Source: CAZGMC01 sp964526565
Lineage (GTDB): Bacteria > Pseudomonadota > Alphaproteobacteria > DSM-16000 > Inquilinaceae
DNA: 12,389 nt
NCBI GenBank assembly: GCA_964526565.1
Contig: CAZGMC010000114.1
Span: 1 to 12,389 of the forward strand
Reading direction: 5' to 3'
Part shown: one piece after another, positions 1 through 7,360 of the stretch
How positions within the stretch are numbered: the first letter of the stretch is position 1
Layout of the letters: each line of letters opens with the position of its first letter
The notes under the pieces: model-generated
The model's database searches: none
Told to the model about the DNA's origin: nothing
The model's input: only the letters and a program-made list of their open reading frames with translations
Program-made: the position numbers and the translations under genes

Positions 1-52
1 CGAGCAGCGTCTGGAAGAACGCGTCGTGGCGCTGGACCCTGCGGGACGGCAT
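1..52 (-). CDS. Possible 5' end of an unidentified gene, cut by the window edge
   Basis: Only 17 codons are visible, running off the left edge of the window. The reading starts at an ATG (50-52) and gives MPSRRVQRHDAFFQTLL. All 16 codons after the ATG end in G or C, as expected for genes of this GC-rich genome, whereas the overlapping plus-strand frames do not show this bias. The HDAFFQTLL stretch resembles the N-terminus of Rpn/PD-(D/E)XK-type putative transposase-nuclease proteins, which often begin with an HDxFFxxLL-like motif. That resemblance rests on about ten residues and is weak. No clear Shine-Dalgarno sequence precedes the ATG. The gene would follow gltA on the same strand with a gap of about 100 bp. 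Confidence 0.3.
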   Translation of the reverse strand, partial: MPSRRVQRHDAFFQTLL

Positions 53-152
53 GGCAGCTCGTGCTGATGTGGGGCCGCCGGGCGCGGCCTCTTCTGTCCG
101 CCGCTAGCGGGCCGACCCCCGCAACGGAAGCCGGCCCGATCTGTCCGAAGCG

Positions 153-1487
153 TCAGCCCCGCTTGTCCAGCGGCATGTAGGTGCGCGGCTCGTGGCCGGT
201 GTAGACCTGCCGGGGGCGGCTGATGCGGTGATCGGGGGATTCGATCATCTCCACCCACTGCGAGATCCAGCCGACCGAACGGGCCAGGGCGAACAGGACC
301 GTGAACATGCTCTTCGGGAAGCCCATCGCCCGCAGGATGATGCCCGAATAGAAGTCCACGTTCGGGAACAGCTTGCGCTGCACGAAGTAGTCGTCCTCGC
401 GGGCGATCCGCTCCAGCTCCATGGCCAGGTCGAGCAGCGGCTCGTCGCGGATGCCGAGCTCGTCCAGCACCTCGTGCGCCGACTCCCGCAGCACCGCGGC
501 ACGCGGGTCGTAGTTCTTGTAGACGCGGTGGCCGAAGCCCATCAGCCGGAACGGGTCGTTCTTGTCCTTGGCGCGGGCCAGGTATTCCGGGATGTGGTCG
601 CGGCTGCCGATCTGCTCCAGCATGTTCAGCACCGCCTCGTTGGCGCCACCGTGGGCGGGACCCCACAGCGAGGCGATGCCGGCGGCGATGCAGGCGAACG
701 GGTTGGCGGCGCTGGACCCGGCGATGCGCACCGTGGCGGTGGAGGCGTTCTGCTCGTGGTCGGCGTGCAGGATCAGGATCCGGTCCATGGCCCGCGCCAG
801 CACCGGGCTGACCTCGTAATTCTCGGCCGGGACCGAGAAGGTCATGTGCAGGAAGTTGGCTGCGTAGTCCAGGTCGTTGCGCGGGTACACGAACGGCTGG
901 CCGACCGAGTACTTGTAGGCATAGGCGGCGATCGTCGGCATCTTGGCGATCAGCCGGCGCGTGGCGATCATCCGGTGGTGCGGGTTCCAGATGTCCATGG
1001 CGTCGTGATAGAACGCACTCAGCGCGCCGATCACGCCGACCATGATTGCCATCGGGTGGGCATCGCGCCGGAAGCCGCGGAAGAACGTCAGGATCTGCTC
1101 GTTGAGCATGGTGTGGCGGGTGATCGCCCGCTCGAACTGCTCCATCTCGGCCGGCTTGGGCAGGTCGTGGTGGAGCAGCAGGTAGCAGACCTCGAGGAAG
1201 TGGCTCTTCTCCGCCAGCTCCTCGATCCGGTAGCCGCGGTGCATCAGCGTGCCCTTGTCACCATCAATGAAGGTGATCTCGGACGCGCAGTTGGCCGTCG
1301 ACATGAAGCCGGGATCGTACGTGAAGTACCCTGTACGCTTGTACAGTTGCGTGATGTCGATGCATTTGGGTCCCATCGTCCCGTGCAGCAGCGGGAGGTC
1401 ATACTCCTTGCCGGTGGTGCGATCGATCAGGGTGACGTATTCGCTGTCGGAGACGGGCTCGGCGGCGCTGATCGGCGCTTCGTCCAT
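153..1487 (-). CDS. gltA: Citrate synthase, type II (hexameric Gram-negative type)
   Basis: This enzyme condenses oxaloacetate with acetyl-CoA to citrate, the entry step of the TCA cycle, in the cytoplasm. The 444-residue product is full length for the family (about 430). The catalytic triad is visible: His279 in GPAHGGANE, His320 in the signature GFGHRVYKNYDPRA, and Asp378 in FPNVDFYSG. Their spacing (41 and 58 residues) matches known citrate synthases. The N-terminal extension with the beta-rich segment typical of the NADH-regulated type II enzymes is present, so allosteric control by NADH is possible but cannot be read from sequence alone. The ATG at 1487 is chosen over an upstream ATG at 1589 because GAGGAGGAG lies 7 nt before it and homology begins there. 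The gene is divergent from ftsY. No convincing promoter could be picked out in the 252-bp spacer. Confidence 0.97.
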   Translation of the reverse strand: MDEAPISAAEPVSDSEYVTLIDRTTGKEYDLPLLHGTMGPKCIDITQLYKRTGYFTYDPGFMSTANCASEITFIDGDKGTLMHRGYRIEELAEKSHFLEVCYLLLHHDLPKPAEMEQFERAITRHTMLNEQILTFFRGFRRDAHPMAIMVGVIGALSAFYHDAMDIWNPHHRMIATRRLIAKMPTIAAYAYKYSVGQPFVYPRNDLDYAANFLHMTFSVPAENYEVSPVLARAMDRILILHADHEQNASTATVRIAGSSAANPFACIAAGIASLWGPAHGGANEAVLNMLEQIGSRDHIPEYLARAKDKNDPFRLMGFGHRVYKNYDPRAAVLRESAHEVLDELGIRDEPLLDLAMELERIAREDDYFVQRKLFPNVDFYSGIILRAMGFPKSMFTVLFALARSVGWISQWVEMIESPDHRISRPRQVYTGHEPRTYMPLDKRG

Positions 1488-1494
1488 GGGGTGA

Positions 1495-1503
1495 CTCCTC
1501 CTC
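1495..1503 (-). promoter_or_regulatory. Shine-Dalgarno sequence fixing the gltA start
   Basis: On the minus strand this reads GAGGAGGAG, a near-perfect anti-16S match 7 nt upstream of the ATG at 1487. It rules out the longer reading from 1589, whose first 34 residues are Arg/Pro-rich and unlike any citrate synthase N-terminus. Confidence 0.8.
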
Positions 1504-1739
1504 GGGTTGAAGGTTCGACTTGATGGCGACCGCGGGCCGCGGCACCGAAGGGCATGGCCGGGGTGCCCCGGCGCACCGGTCGTGCACATGGGATCAACCC
1601 GTTATCCTAGACCGTTGTGCCCGCCTAGGCGAGCATGGTCCGGCCAGGGGCGGTCGGACATCCTGCCGCGCCGCTCCTGCCCGGCTCTCGCCGCAGCGGC
1701 ATTTCCCGGTGGCGGTCGAACAGTGTATAAGCCGGGGCC

Positions 1740-2699
1740 ATGACCGACATCCACGCCGAAAGCACGCCGCAGGAGCGCCGGGAGGGCTGGTTCCGCCGCC
1801 TGCGGGCCGGCCTGTCGCGCTCGTCGTCCAAGCTCAGCGACGGCATCTCCGGCATATTCACCAGGCGGAAGCTTGACGACGAGACGCTGGAGGAGCTGGA
1901 GGACCTGCTGATCACCGCCGACCTGGGCCCGGCGACGGCGGCCCGGCTGACCGCCGAGCTGGCCCGCACCCGGTTCGGCAAGGAGGTGTCGCCGCTGGAG
2001 GTGCGCACCGCCCTGGCCGACCAGGCCGCCGCCATCCTGGCGCCGGTGGCGCGGCCGCTGGTGCTGGACCCCGCCGTCAAGCCCAATGTCCTGCTGGTCG
2101 TCGGCGTCAACGGCAGCGGCAAGACGACGACCATCGGCAAGCTGGCCCGGCAGTGGCGGCAGGAGGGCCGGCGGGTGATCCTGGCCGCCGGCGACACCTT
2201 CCGCGCCGCCGCCATCGAGCAGCTCCAGGTGTGGGGGCAGCGGGCCGACTGCCCCGTGCTGTTCCGCGACCAGGGCTCCGACGCCGCGGCCCTGGCCTTC
2301 GACGCGATGACGCTGTCGCGGGCGCAGCAGGCCGACGTGCTGATGATCGACACCGCCGGCCGGCTCCAGAACAAGGAGCACCTGATGTCCGAGCTGGAGA
2401 AGATCGTGCGGGTGCTGCGCAAGCAGGAGCCCTCGGCACCGCATGCCGTGCTGCTGGTGCTGGACGCCACGACCGGCCAGAACGCCCACGCCCAGGTGGA
2501 GGCGTTCCGCGACCTGGTCGACGTGAGCGGGCTGATCGTCACCAAGCTGGACGGGTCGGCACGGGGCGGCGTGCTGGTCGGGCTGGCCGAGCGTTTCCAC
2601 CTGCCGGTCCACGCCATCGGCATCGGCGAGGGCATCGACGACCTGCGCCCGTTCGACGCCGGCGAGTTCGCCCGCTCGCTGATGGGACTGGAGGCCTGA
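1740..2699 (+). CDS. ftsY: Signal recognition particle receptor FtsY (SRP GTPase)
   Basis: FtsY docks SRP-ribosome complexes at the inner membrane and, by reciprocal GTP hydrolysis with Ffh, hands nascent membrane proteins to SecYEG. The 319 residues comprise a short basic/amphipathic N-terminal segment (GWFRRLRAGLSRSSSKL, about 16-32), a helical N domain (to about 110) and the G domain. GTPase motifs are intact: G1 GVNGSGKT (122-129), the DTFRAAAIEQL loop, G3 DTAGR (204-208) and G4 TKLDG (268-272). The long acidic A domain of E. coli FtsY is absent, as is usual in alphaproteobacteria. The start is forced, because an in-frame TAA at 1728-1730 excludes any upstream start. No good Shine-Dalgarno sequence precedes it. 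A TATAAG hexamer at 1726-1731 lies so close to the ATG that a nearly leaderless mRNA is conceivable. amn follows after 7 nt. Confidence 0.97.
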   Translation: MTDIHAESTPQERREGWFRRLRAGLSRSSSKLSDGISGIFTRRKLDDETLEELEDLLITADLGPATAARLTAELARTRFGKEVSPLEVRTALADQAAAILAPVARPLVLDPAVKPNVLLVVGVNGSGKTTTIGKLARQWRQEGRRVILAAGDTFRAAAIEQLQVWGQRADCPVLFRDQGSDAAALAFDAMTLSRAQQADVLMIDTAGRLQNKEHLMSELEKIVRVLRKQEPSAPHAVLLVLDATTGQNAHAQVEAFRDLVDVSGLIVTKLDGSARGGVLVGLAERFHLPVHAIGIGEGIDDLRPFDAGEFARSLMGLEA

Positions 2700-2706
2700 C
2701 CCGGCC

Positions 2707-4191
2707 ATGACCGCCCCGGTGGCGCTGCACGTGGATACCGCCGGCCAGCCCATGCGGTTCTCCGACCCGGAGCACGCGCTGGCGCGGCTGACCGACCTGT
2801 ACGACCGCAACACGGCCTTCCTGCGTGCGGCGTTCGCCGCCTTCGTGCGCGGCGAGGAGCTGCCGGGGCGGGTGCGCGCCTGCTATCCCTATGTCGGCGT
2901 CACGGTGGAGCGGTTCGACCGCATCCGCGCCGGCGCCAGCTACGGCTTCGTCGACCGGCCGGGGCACTACACGACCAGCGTGACCCGGCCGGACCTGTTC
3001 GCCGGCTATCTTCTGGAGCAGTTGCGCCGGCTGATCCGCAATCACAACGTGCCGCTGGAGGTGGGCGTCAGCCAGATGCCGATCCCGGTGCACTTCGCCT
3101 ACGCCGACAGCCTGCCGGGGGCGGACCTGGCGCCGGAGCGGCTGCAGGCGCTGCGCGAGACCTTCGACGTGCCCGACCTGGAGACGATGGACGACGGCAT
3201 CGTCAACGGCACGCACCAGCCGGCGCCGGGGCAGCCGCGGCCGCTGGCGCTGTTCACCGCGCCGCGCGTCGACTATTCGTTGCACCGCCTGCGCCACTAC
3301 ACGGCGACGCGGCCCGAGGCCTTCCAGAAGTTCGTGCTGTTCACCAACTACCAGTTCTACATCGACGCCTTCGTGCGCCGCGCCCGCGCCCTGATGGCTG
3401 CCGGCGACCCGCGCTATGCGGCGTTCGTCGAGCCGGGCGGGCGGGTGACGCCGAATGCGGCGGCCGGCGGCGAGCCCACGGGGCAGGCGGCGGTGCGCCT
3501 GCCGCAGATGCCGGCCTACCACCTGCAGCGGCCCGACGGCCTGGGGATCAGCCTGGTCAACATCGGCATCGGCCCGGCCAACGCCAAGACGATGACCGAC
3601 CACGTCGCCGTGCTGCGCCCGCATGCCTGGATCATGCTCGGCCACTGCGCCGGCCTGCGCAACACGCAGACGCTGGGCGACTACGTGCTGGCCCACGGCT
3701 ATGTCCGCGAGGACCACGTGCTGGACCAGGACCTGCCGACCTGGGTGCCGGTCCCGGCGCTGGCCGAGATCCAGAAGGCGCTGGAGCACGCCGTGGCCGC
3801 GGTGACCGGCCTGACCGGCAACGCGCTGAAGGGGATCCTTAGGACCGGCACGGTGGCGACCATCGACAACCGCAACTGGGAACTGCGCGACCACCGCGAG
3901 CCGGTGCAGCGCTTCAGCCAGTCGCGCGCCATCGCGCTGGACATGGAAAGCGCCACCGTGGCCGCCAACGGCTTCCGCTTCCGGGTGCCGTACGGGACGC
4001 TGCTGTGCGTCTCCGACAAGCCCCTGCACGGCGAGTTGAAGCTGCCCGGCATGGCCGACGCCTTCTACGACCGCCAGGTCGACCAGCACCTGGAAATCGG
4101 CCTGCGCGCACTGGAAAGCCTGCGCGACCTGCGGCTGGAGGCGCTGCACAGCCGCAAGCTCAGGAGCTTCGCCGAGGTGGCGTTTCAGTGA
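2707..4191 (+). CDS. amn: AMP nucleosidase
   Basis: The enzyme hydrolyses AMP to adenine and ribose 5-phosphate, a purine-salvage and adenylate-balancing reaction in the cytoplasm. At 494 residues it is close to the E. coli protein (484). The N-terminal half (about 1-190) is the AMP-nucleosidase-specific domain. The C-terminal half (about 240-475) is a purine-nucleoside-phosphorylase-like catalytic domain with a phosphate-site/turn region in LVNIGIGPANAKTMTD, the stretch HAWIMLGHCAGLRNTQ, the ribose-binding DMES (412-415), and SDKPLHGELK, in which Asp437 is the likely catalytic acid. The ATG lies 7 nt after the ftsY stop with GGAGG (2690-2694) inside the ftsY end, so the two are probably co-transcribed. 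The functional link between SRP targeting and AMP breakdown is unclear, and the pairing may only reflect shared transcription. The reading is uninterrupted and ends just before a repeat-rich spacer. Confidence 0.95.
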   Translation: MTAPVALHVDTAGQPMRFSDPEHALARLTDLYDRNTAFLRAAFAAFVRGEELPGRVRACYPYVGVTVERFDRIRAGASYGFVDRPGHYTTSVTRPDLFAGYLLEQLRRLIRNHNVPLEVGVSQMPIPVHFAYADSLPGADLAPERLQALRETFDVPDLETMDDGIVNGTHQPAPGQPRPLALFTAPRVDYSLHRLRHYTATRPEAFQKFVLFTNYQFYIDAFVRRARALMAAGDPRYAAFVEPGGRVTPNAAAGGEPTGQAAVRLPQMPAYHLQRPDGLGISLVNIGIGPANAKTMTDHVAVLRPHAWIMLGHCAGLRNTQTLGDYVLAHGYVREDHVLDQDLPTWVPVPALAEIQKALEHAVAAVTGLTGNALKGILRTGTVATIDNRNWELRDHREPVQRFSQSRAIALDMESATVAANGFRFRVPYGTLLCVSDKPLHGELKLPGMADAFYDRQVDQHLEIGLRALESLRDLRLEALHSRKLRSFAEVAFQ

Positions 4192-4571
4192 AATTATGCC
4201 ACCGGCCCAAGAGGTTGACTTGGCACCTCCCGCCCCCTGCAATAAGGCATGGCGCCCGCCGCGGCAGGCAACAACCGCTTGCTCCATCAAACAGAAGGCG
4301 CCCGTTGGTGGTGCAGTCAACAAATACCGAGGACAGCAGCACCATTCCGGGCAAGATCCCACCCAGCATCGCGAGCGAAGCGTGGCGATCCAGTGGTGCC
4401 GTACGCGCGATTGATGACCGTCTGAATTGGCGGCGCCGGGGCTGGATCGCCACGCTTCGCTCGCGAGACGGCCGTTCTGGCGGTTATATTTCGCATGATA
4501 CGAACAATGGTTTCGGTTGCCAAAGAGATTGGCATGCATGATGCAGGCCGGCTTTGCATTACGGGGACAGT
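4192..4571. other. Gene-free convergent spacer between amn and the GT4 gene, repeat-rich
   Basis: This stretch of 380 bp separates two convergent genes. I see no credible coding frame: the frames open here are short and lack the G/C third-position bias of the neighbours. Its content is a 25-bp inverted repeat (4369-4466) and the left half of a second palindromic element (from 4559). No T-run-backed terminator was found for either gene. The inverted repeats may do that job or may simply have accumulated where insertion is harmless. Base composition is visibly less GC-rich than the flanking genes. Confidence 0.7.
4369..4466. repeat. REP-like element: perfect 25-bp inverted repeat with 48-nt loop
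   Basis: The left arm (4369-4393) begins TCGCGAGCGAAGCGTGGCG and the right arm (4442-4466) is its exact reverse complement. The two enclose 48 nt. The arm type GCGAGCGAAGC...GCGATCCAG resembles the dispersed palindromic repeats found in large numbers between genes of many proteobacteria. This is my recollection of a repeat style, not a database match. In RNA it would form a very stable hairpin downstream of amn, so it could protect or terminate that mRNA. Only one copy is present in this window. Confidence 0.75.
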
Positions 4572-4640
4572 TTACTTATTCGCTTTGATTAGACTTGGAT
4601 GAAGGGCAGTCTTTTCCTGGCGAATAAGTAAACTGTCACT
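4559..4640. repeat. Palindromic element, copy 1 (hairpin, overlaps the 3' end of the GT4 gene)
   Basis: The arms GACAGTTTACTTATTCGC (4566-4583) and its exact reverse complement (4620-4637) enclose 36 nt, 72 bp overall. Homology to copy 2 (11735-11819) extends left to TTACGG at 4559 (one mismatch, G for T, just before GACAG) and right to GTCAC. The two inner loops are also alignable in part (AAGGGC followed by a pyrimidine-rich run), so they are diverged copies of one element and not just matching arms. No transposase is encoded, so the element is non-autonomous. The right half is read as the last 21 codons and stop of the glycosyltransferase gene. Confidence 0.85.
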
Positions 4641-5897
4641 GGATTGGTCACCGGAATGAAACCGCTCCACCAGCCGCTCCAGCCCGTGCTCGAAGGAAAA
4701 GTCGCGCCGCACCCGTTGTGCGCCGGCGGCGCCGAAGGCAGCGCGGGCAGGCGGATCGGCGGCCAGGGCGGCGATGGCGGTGGCCAGGGCGGCCGGGTCG
4801 TCGGGCGGGACCAGGCGGCCAGTGACGCCGTCGTCGATCAGTTCGGGGATGGCGGAGACCGGGGTCGACAGGCAGGGCAGGGCGGTGGCCTGGGCCTCCA
4901 TCAGCACGTTGGGCAGGCCGTCGCGGTCGCCGTCGCGGGCGATGCGGCAGGGCAGGACGAACAGGTCGGCGTTGCAATACGCGACAACCACCGCGTCCTG
5001 CGCCTGGGGCCCGCGCCAGTCGATGCGGTCGGCCAGGCCCAGGGCCGCCGCCTGCGCCCTGAGCGCGGCCAGCCGTTCGCCGCCGCCGATGTGGGTCCAG
5101 CGCCAGTGCAGGCCGGCCGGCAGCCGCGCCAGCGCCGCCAGCATAAGGTCGAAGCCCTTCTTCTCCACCGCGCGGCCGACGCTGAGCAGGCGCAGCGGGT
5201 CGGCCGGGTCGTCGCCGCGGCGCGGCGGCCGCGGCGGCGGCTCGGGGAAGCGCGCCGCATCCAGTCCGTGATAGACCAGCGCCACCTTGTCCGGATCGCC
5301 GGCCAGCCGCGCCAGGTAATCGCGGTTCGCCGCCGTGCAGGTCACGCCCCAGGCGGCCGCGGCCAGCTTGTCGCGCAGCTCCCACGCCGGGGTCGTCCAG
5401 ATGTCCTTGGCGTGGGCCGAGAAGCTCCAGCCCAGCCCGCGCAACAGGGCGCCATAGCGCACCACCGAGCAGGGCGTGTGCAGGTAGTGCACGTGCAGCC
5501 AGCCGACATCGTCCGGCAACTCGCGGGCCAGCACGCAGGCCTGACCGAAGCGGCGCACCCGGTTGCGCGTGCGGTCGCGGCGCAGGTCGGCCAGCAGGGC
5601 GGCGCCGGCGGCGCGGTAGCCCGGCTGCCGCCGCGCCCAGCGCCAGCCGCGCCACACCCGCAGCGGCTCGTCGTGCAGGTACTCGGGCAGGTACAGCACC
5701 GGCGCCCGGATCAGGTGGTGCACCGGGTGCACTTCGGAGTCGGTCGGGCGGCGCAGCGAGACGATCAGCTGGTCCTGGCCGCGTTCCTGCAGGCCGTGGA
5801 TCTCCTGGGCGATGAAGGTCTCCGACAGGCGCGGATAGCCCTTGACGACGATGGCGACCCGCGCGAGCCACCCGGCCGGCCGCGGGCCGTGCGTCAT
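4572..5897 (-). CDS. Glycosyltransferase family 4 (WcaL/AmsK-like), C-terminus derived from a repeat
   Basis: This is a GT-B-fold retaining glycosyltransferase predicted to add a sugar from an NDP-sugar to a membrane-bound or exported glycan. It has 441 residues from the ATG at 5897. The N-terminal domain opens with VAIVVKGYPRLSETFIAQEI, typical of colanic-acid/exopolysaccharide-type GT4 enzymes. SFSAHAKDIW lies mid-protein. The donor-binding domain starts near SVGRAVEKKG (239-248; Arg242 and Lys247 are the usual phosphate contacts). The EX7E motif is D326-X7-E334 (DGLPNVLMEA), a substitution common in this subgroup. The start codon overlaps the stop of the upstream glycosyltransferase gene (ATGA), indicating translational coupling. 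Residues 421-441 and the stop are encoded entirely by palindromic element copy 1, so the native C-terminus was probably replaced. Sugar donor and acceptor cannot be deduced. Confidence 0.88.
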   Translation of the reverse strand: MTHGPRPAGWLARVAIVVKGYPRLSETFIAQEIHGLQERGQDQLIVSLRRPTDSEVHPVHHLIRAPVLYLPEYLHDEPLRVWRGWRWARRQPGYRAAGAALLADLRRDRTRNRVRRFGQACVLARELPDDVGWLHVHYLHTPCSVVRYGALLRGLGWSFSAHAKDIWTTPAWELRDKLAAAAWGVTCTAANRDYLARLAGDPDKVALVYHGLDAARFPEPPPRPPRRGDDPADPLRLLSVGRAVEKKGFDLMLAALARLPAGLHWRWTHIGGGERLAALRAQAAALGLADRIDWRGPQAQDAVVVAYCNADLFVLPCRIARDGDRDGLPNVLMEAQATALPCLSTPVSAIPELIDDGVTGRLVPPDDPAALATAIAALAADPPARAAFGAAGAQRVRRDFSFEHGLERLVERFHSGDQSSDSLLIRQEKTALHPSLIKANK

Positions 5898-7126
5898 CGG
5901 GTCAGGNNNNNNNNNNTCAGGGCGGGCTGCCGGGCGGGCTCGGCCCAAGCGGTGCCGCGGATCGCCGCGTCGACCAGCCGGTCGACGGTCTCCAGCCCCT
6001 CCAGCAGCCCCGGCACCACGACGTGCGACGGCGGCGGCTGCTCGGGCAGGGCGCGCAGGGTGGCGATCATGGCGGCGGGGTCGCGAGCCTCGTCATAGGG
6101 CAGCATCCGCACCAGCCCCAGTTCCTGCGCGCGGGCGGCGCGGATCGACTGCTCCAGCCGCGGCCGCACCCGCGGCACCAGCACCGCCGGCTTGTCGAAC
6201 GACAGGATCTCGCAGAACGTGTTGTAGCCGCCCATGGCGACGACGCCGACCGCCCGCGCCATAAGGTTCTCCAGGTGGGCGTCGAAGGTGATGACCTCGA
6301 CGTCGTCCAGCCGGCCGGCGCGCGCGGCGAAGGCGGCCTGGCGGCGCGGCTGCATGAACGGCCCGAGCACGACCAGCGCCGGAAAGGGCAGGGCACGGTC
6401 GTGCTCGTAGGCGCGCAGCACCCAGTCGACCAGGCCCTCGCCGTCGCCGCCGCCGCCCGGGGTGACCAGGATGAACGGCCGGTCGAACGGGTCGACCGGC
6501 CGCCCCGCCTTGGACCCCTGGCGGCGCAGATAGCCGGTGTAGGTCATCTTCGCCCGCACGGCGCGTGGCAGGTCGATGCCGGCCAGCGGGTCGCACACCG
6601 CCGGCAGGCCATAGACCCAGATCGAGTCGTAGAGGTCGCTGAGCGCCGGCAGCACGTTCTTGCGTGCCCATTCGGGGGCGAGCAGGGCCGGCTCGTCCAT
6701 CACGTCGCGCAGGCCCAGCGCCAGCGGCGTGCCGCGCCCCTTCAGCATCTCCAGCGTGCCGCGCACCTCGCCGCGCAGGCCCAGCGGCTCCTTGTCGACC
6801 AGGACCAGGTCGGGGTCGAAGATGTCGGCGGTGTGCTCGATGATCGACGCCCGCATGGCGAGCGTCTCCTCGATGTCGATGTGCAGGTGCAGCGGCGTGT
6901 ACTCGCCATTGCGCAGCTTGATCACGCCGGGCACGCGGACGAAGTCGACCCGCGCCCGGAAGTCGAAGCTGCCAATGATCGGCGAGCCCGACAGGATCAG
7001 CACCGACATCTCCTTGTGCCGCTCCACCAGGTGGTGGGCGATGGTGCGGCAGCGGCGCAGGTGGCCGAGGCCGAACGAATCGTGGCTGTAGATGAGGATG
7101 CGGCTCTGGTCGGCGCGTTTCGGCAT
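5894..7126 (-). CDS. MurG/GT28-like glycosyltransferase (COG4671-style), interrupted by a sequencing gap near its 3' end
   Basis: This is a GT-B-fold protein with a MurG-like donor domain. The N-terminal Rossmann unit carries ILIYSHDSFGLGHLRRC (glycine-rich acceptor-side loop G19-H22). The C-terminal domain has ILVTPGGGGDGEGL and the diagnostic MGGYNTFCEIL (298-308) followed by PAVLVPRVRPRLEQ, the region that binds the nucleotide-sugar in MurG-type enzymes. Length is about 405-410 residues, depending on the 10-N gap at 5907-5916, which affects only the last few codons. The start at 7126 is preferred over ATGs at 7138 and 7168 because AGGAAGG precedes it. Substrate is unknown. Pairing with a GT4 enzyme and a divergent ABC exporter-like gene suggests a cell-surface glycan or glycolipid pathway. 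It is not MurG itself, since the mur cluster context is absent. Confidence 0.82.
   Translation of the reverse strand: MPKRADQSRILIYSHDSFGLGHLRRCRTIAHHLVERHKEMSVLILSGSPIIGSFDFRARVDFVRVPGVIKLRNGEYTPLHLHIDIEETLAMRASIIEHTADIFDPDLVLVDKEPLGLRGEVRGTLEMLKGRGTPLALGLRDVMDEPALLAPEWARKNVLPALSDLYDSIWVYGLPAVCDPLAGIDLPRAVRAKMTYTGYLRRQGSKAGRPVDPFDRPFILVTPGGGGDGEGLVDWVLRAYEHDRALPFPALVVLGPFMQPRRQAAFAARAGRLDDVEVITFDAHLENLMARAVGVVAMGGYNTFCEILSFDKPAVLVPRVRPRLEQSIRAARAQELGLVRMLPYDEARDPAAMIATLRALPEQPPPSHVVVPGLLEGLETVDRLVDAAIRGTAWAEPARQPALXXXXLTR
5907..5916. other. Assembly gap (10 N), probably spurious
   Basis: Ten Ns lie between GTCAGG on the left and TCAGGG on the right. The two flanks share the 5-mer TCAGG. If they are merged at that overlap, the upstream glycosyltransferase reads ...PALTR followed by TGA in frame, with that stop overlapping the ATG of the next gene. 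The gap may therefore be a short unresolved contig overlap and not missing sequence. Confidence 0.9.
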
Positions 7127-7128
7127 CG

Positions 7129-7135
7129 CCTTCCT
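7129..7135 (-). promoter_or_regulatory. Shine-Dalgarno sequence selecting the start of the MurG-like gene
   Basis: The minus strand reads AGGAAGG directly before CG-ATG (7126). The two upstream in-frame ATGs (7138, 7168) have no comparable site, and the residues between them show no family resemblance. Confidence 0.6.
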
Positions 7136-7360
7136 CATGGCCGGGTCTCGAGCGGGCCGCAGCGGCAACCCGCCATGGCGCAGACGTAAAACCAGCCCGG
7201 CCGCCTCGGTTGCGGGGCCGACCGGCTGCGCGCCCTCCTCTTAGCACGAATCCTGGGATTGAGACCATGATGTTTGCGGGTAGGCGGCGAAGGACGTATC
7301 GTCTCGGGCGTAGTGCCGCCGCGGGCGACGACGGGGCGGCCGTGCCGGGGCGGGACGGCA

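Noticed and set aside
2..67. Plus-strand C-terminal fragment ending in TGA at 65-67
   Set aside because: About a quarter of its codons end in A or T, unlike the genes here, whereas the overlapping minus frame is fully G/C at third positions.
73..89. Hairpin GGCCGC-CGGGC-GCGGCC as a gltA terminator
   Set aside because: The stem is only 6 bp and no T-run follows on either strand. In DNA this GC-rich such stems arise easily.
192..1523. Long plus-strand open frame over gltA
   Set aside because: The minus strand encodes a complete citrate synthase with catalytic triad. The plus frame lacks domain features and is a GC-content shadow.
2539..4539. Long minus-strand open frame over amn and the spacer
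   Set aside because: The composition is Arg/His/Gln/Ala-rich without motifs, and it runs through the palindromic repeat. AMP nucleosidase on the plus strand explains the openness.
4559..4640. Insertion sequence with terminal inverted repeats
   Set aside because: The element is about 72 bp with no room for a transposase. It fits a REP/MITE-like non-autonomous palindrome better.
7274..7360. Longer N-terminus of the ABC protein starting at a TTG codon (7274)
   Set aside because: The extra 29 residues are Gly/Arg/Pro-rich without family character, the start would be TTG, and the membrane domain begins naturally after the ATG at 7361.
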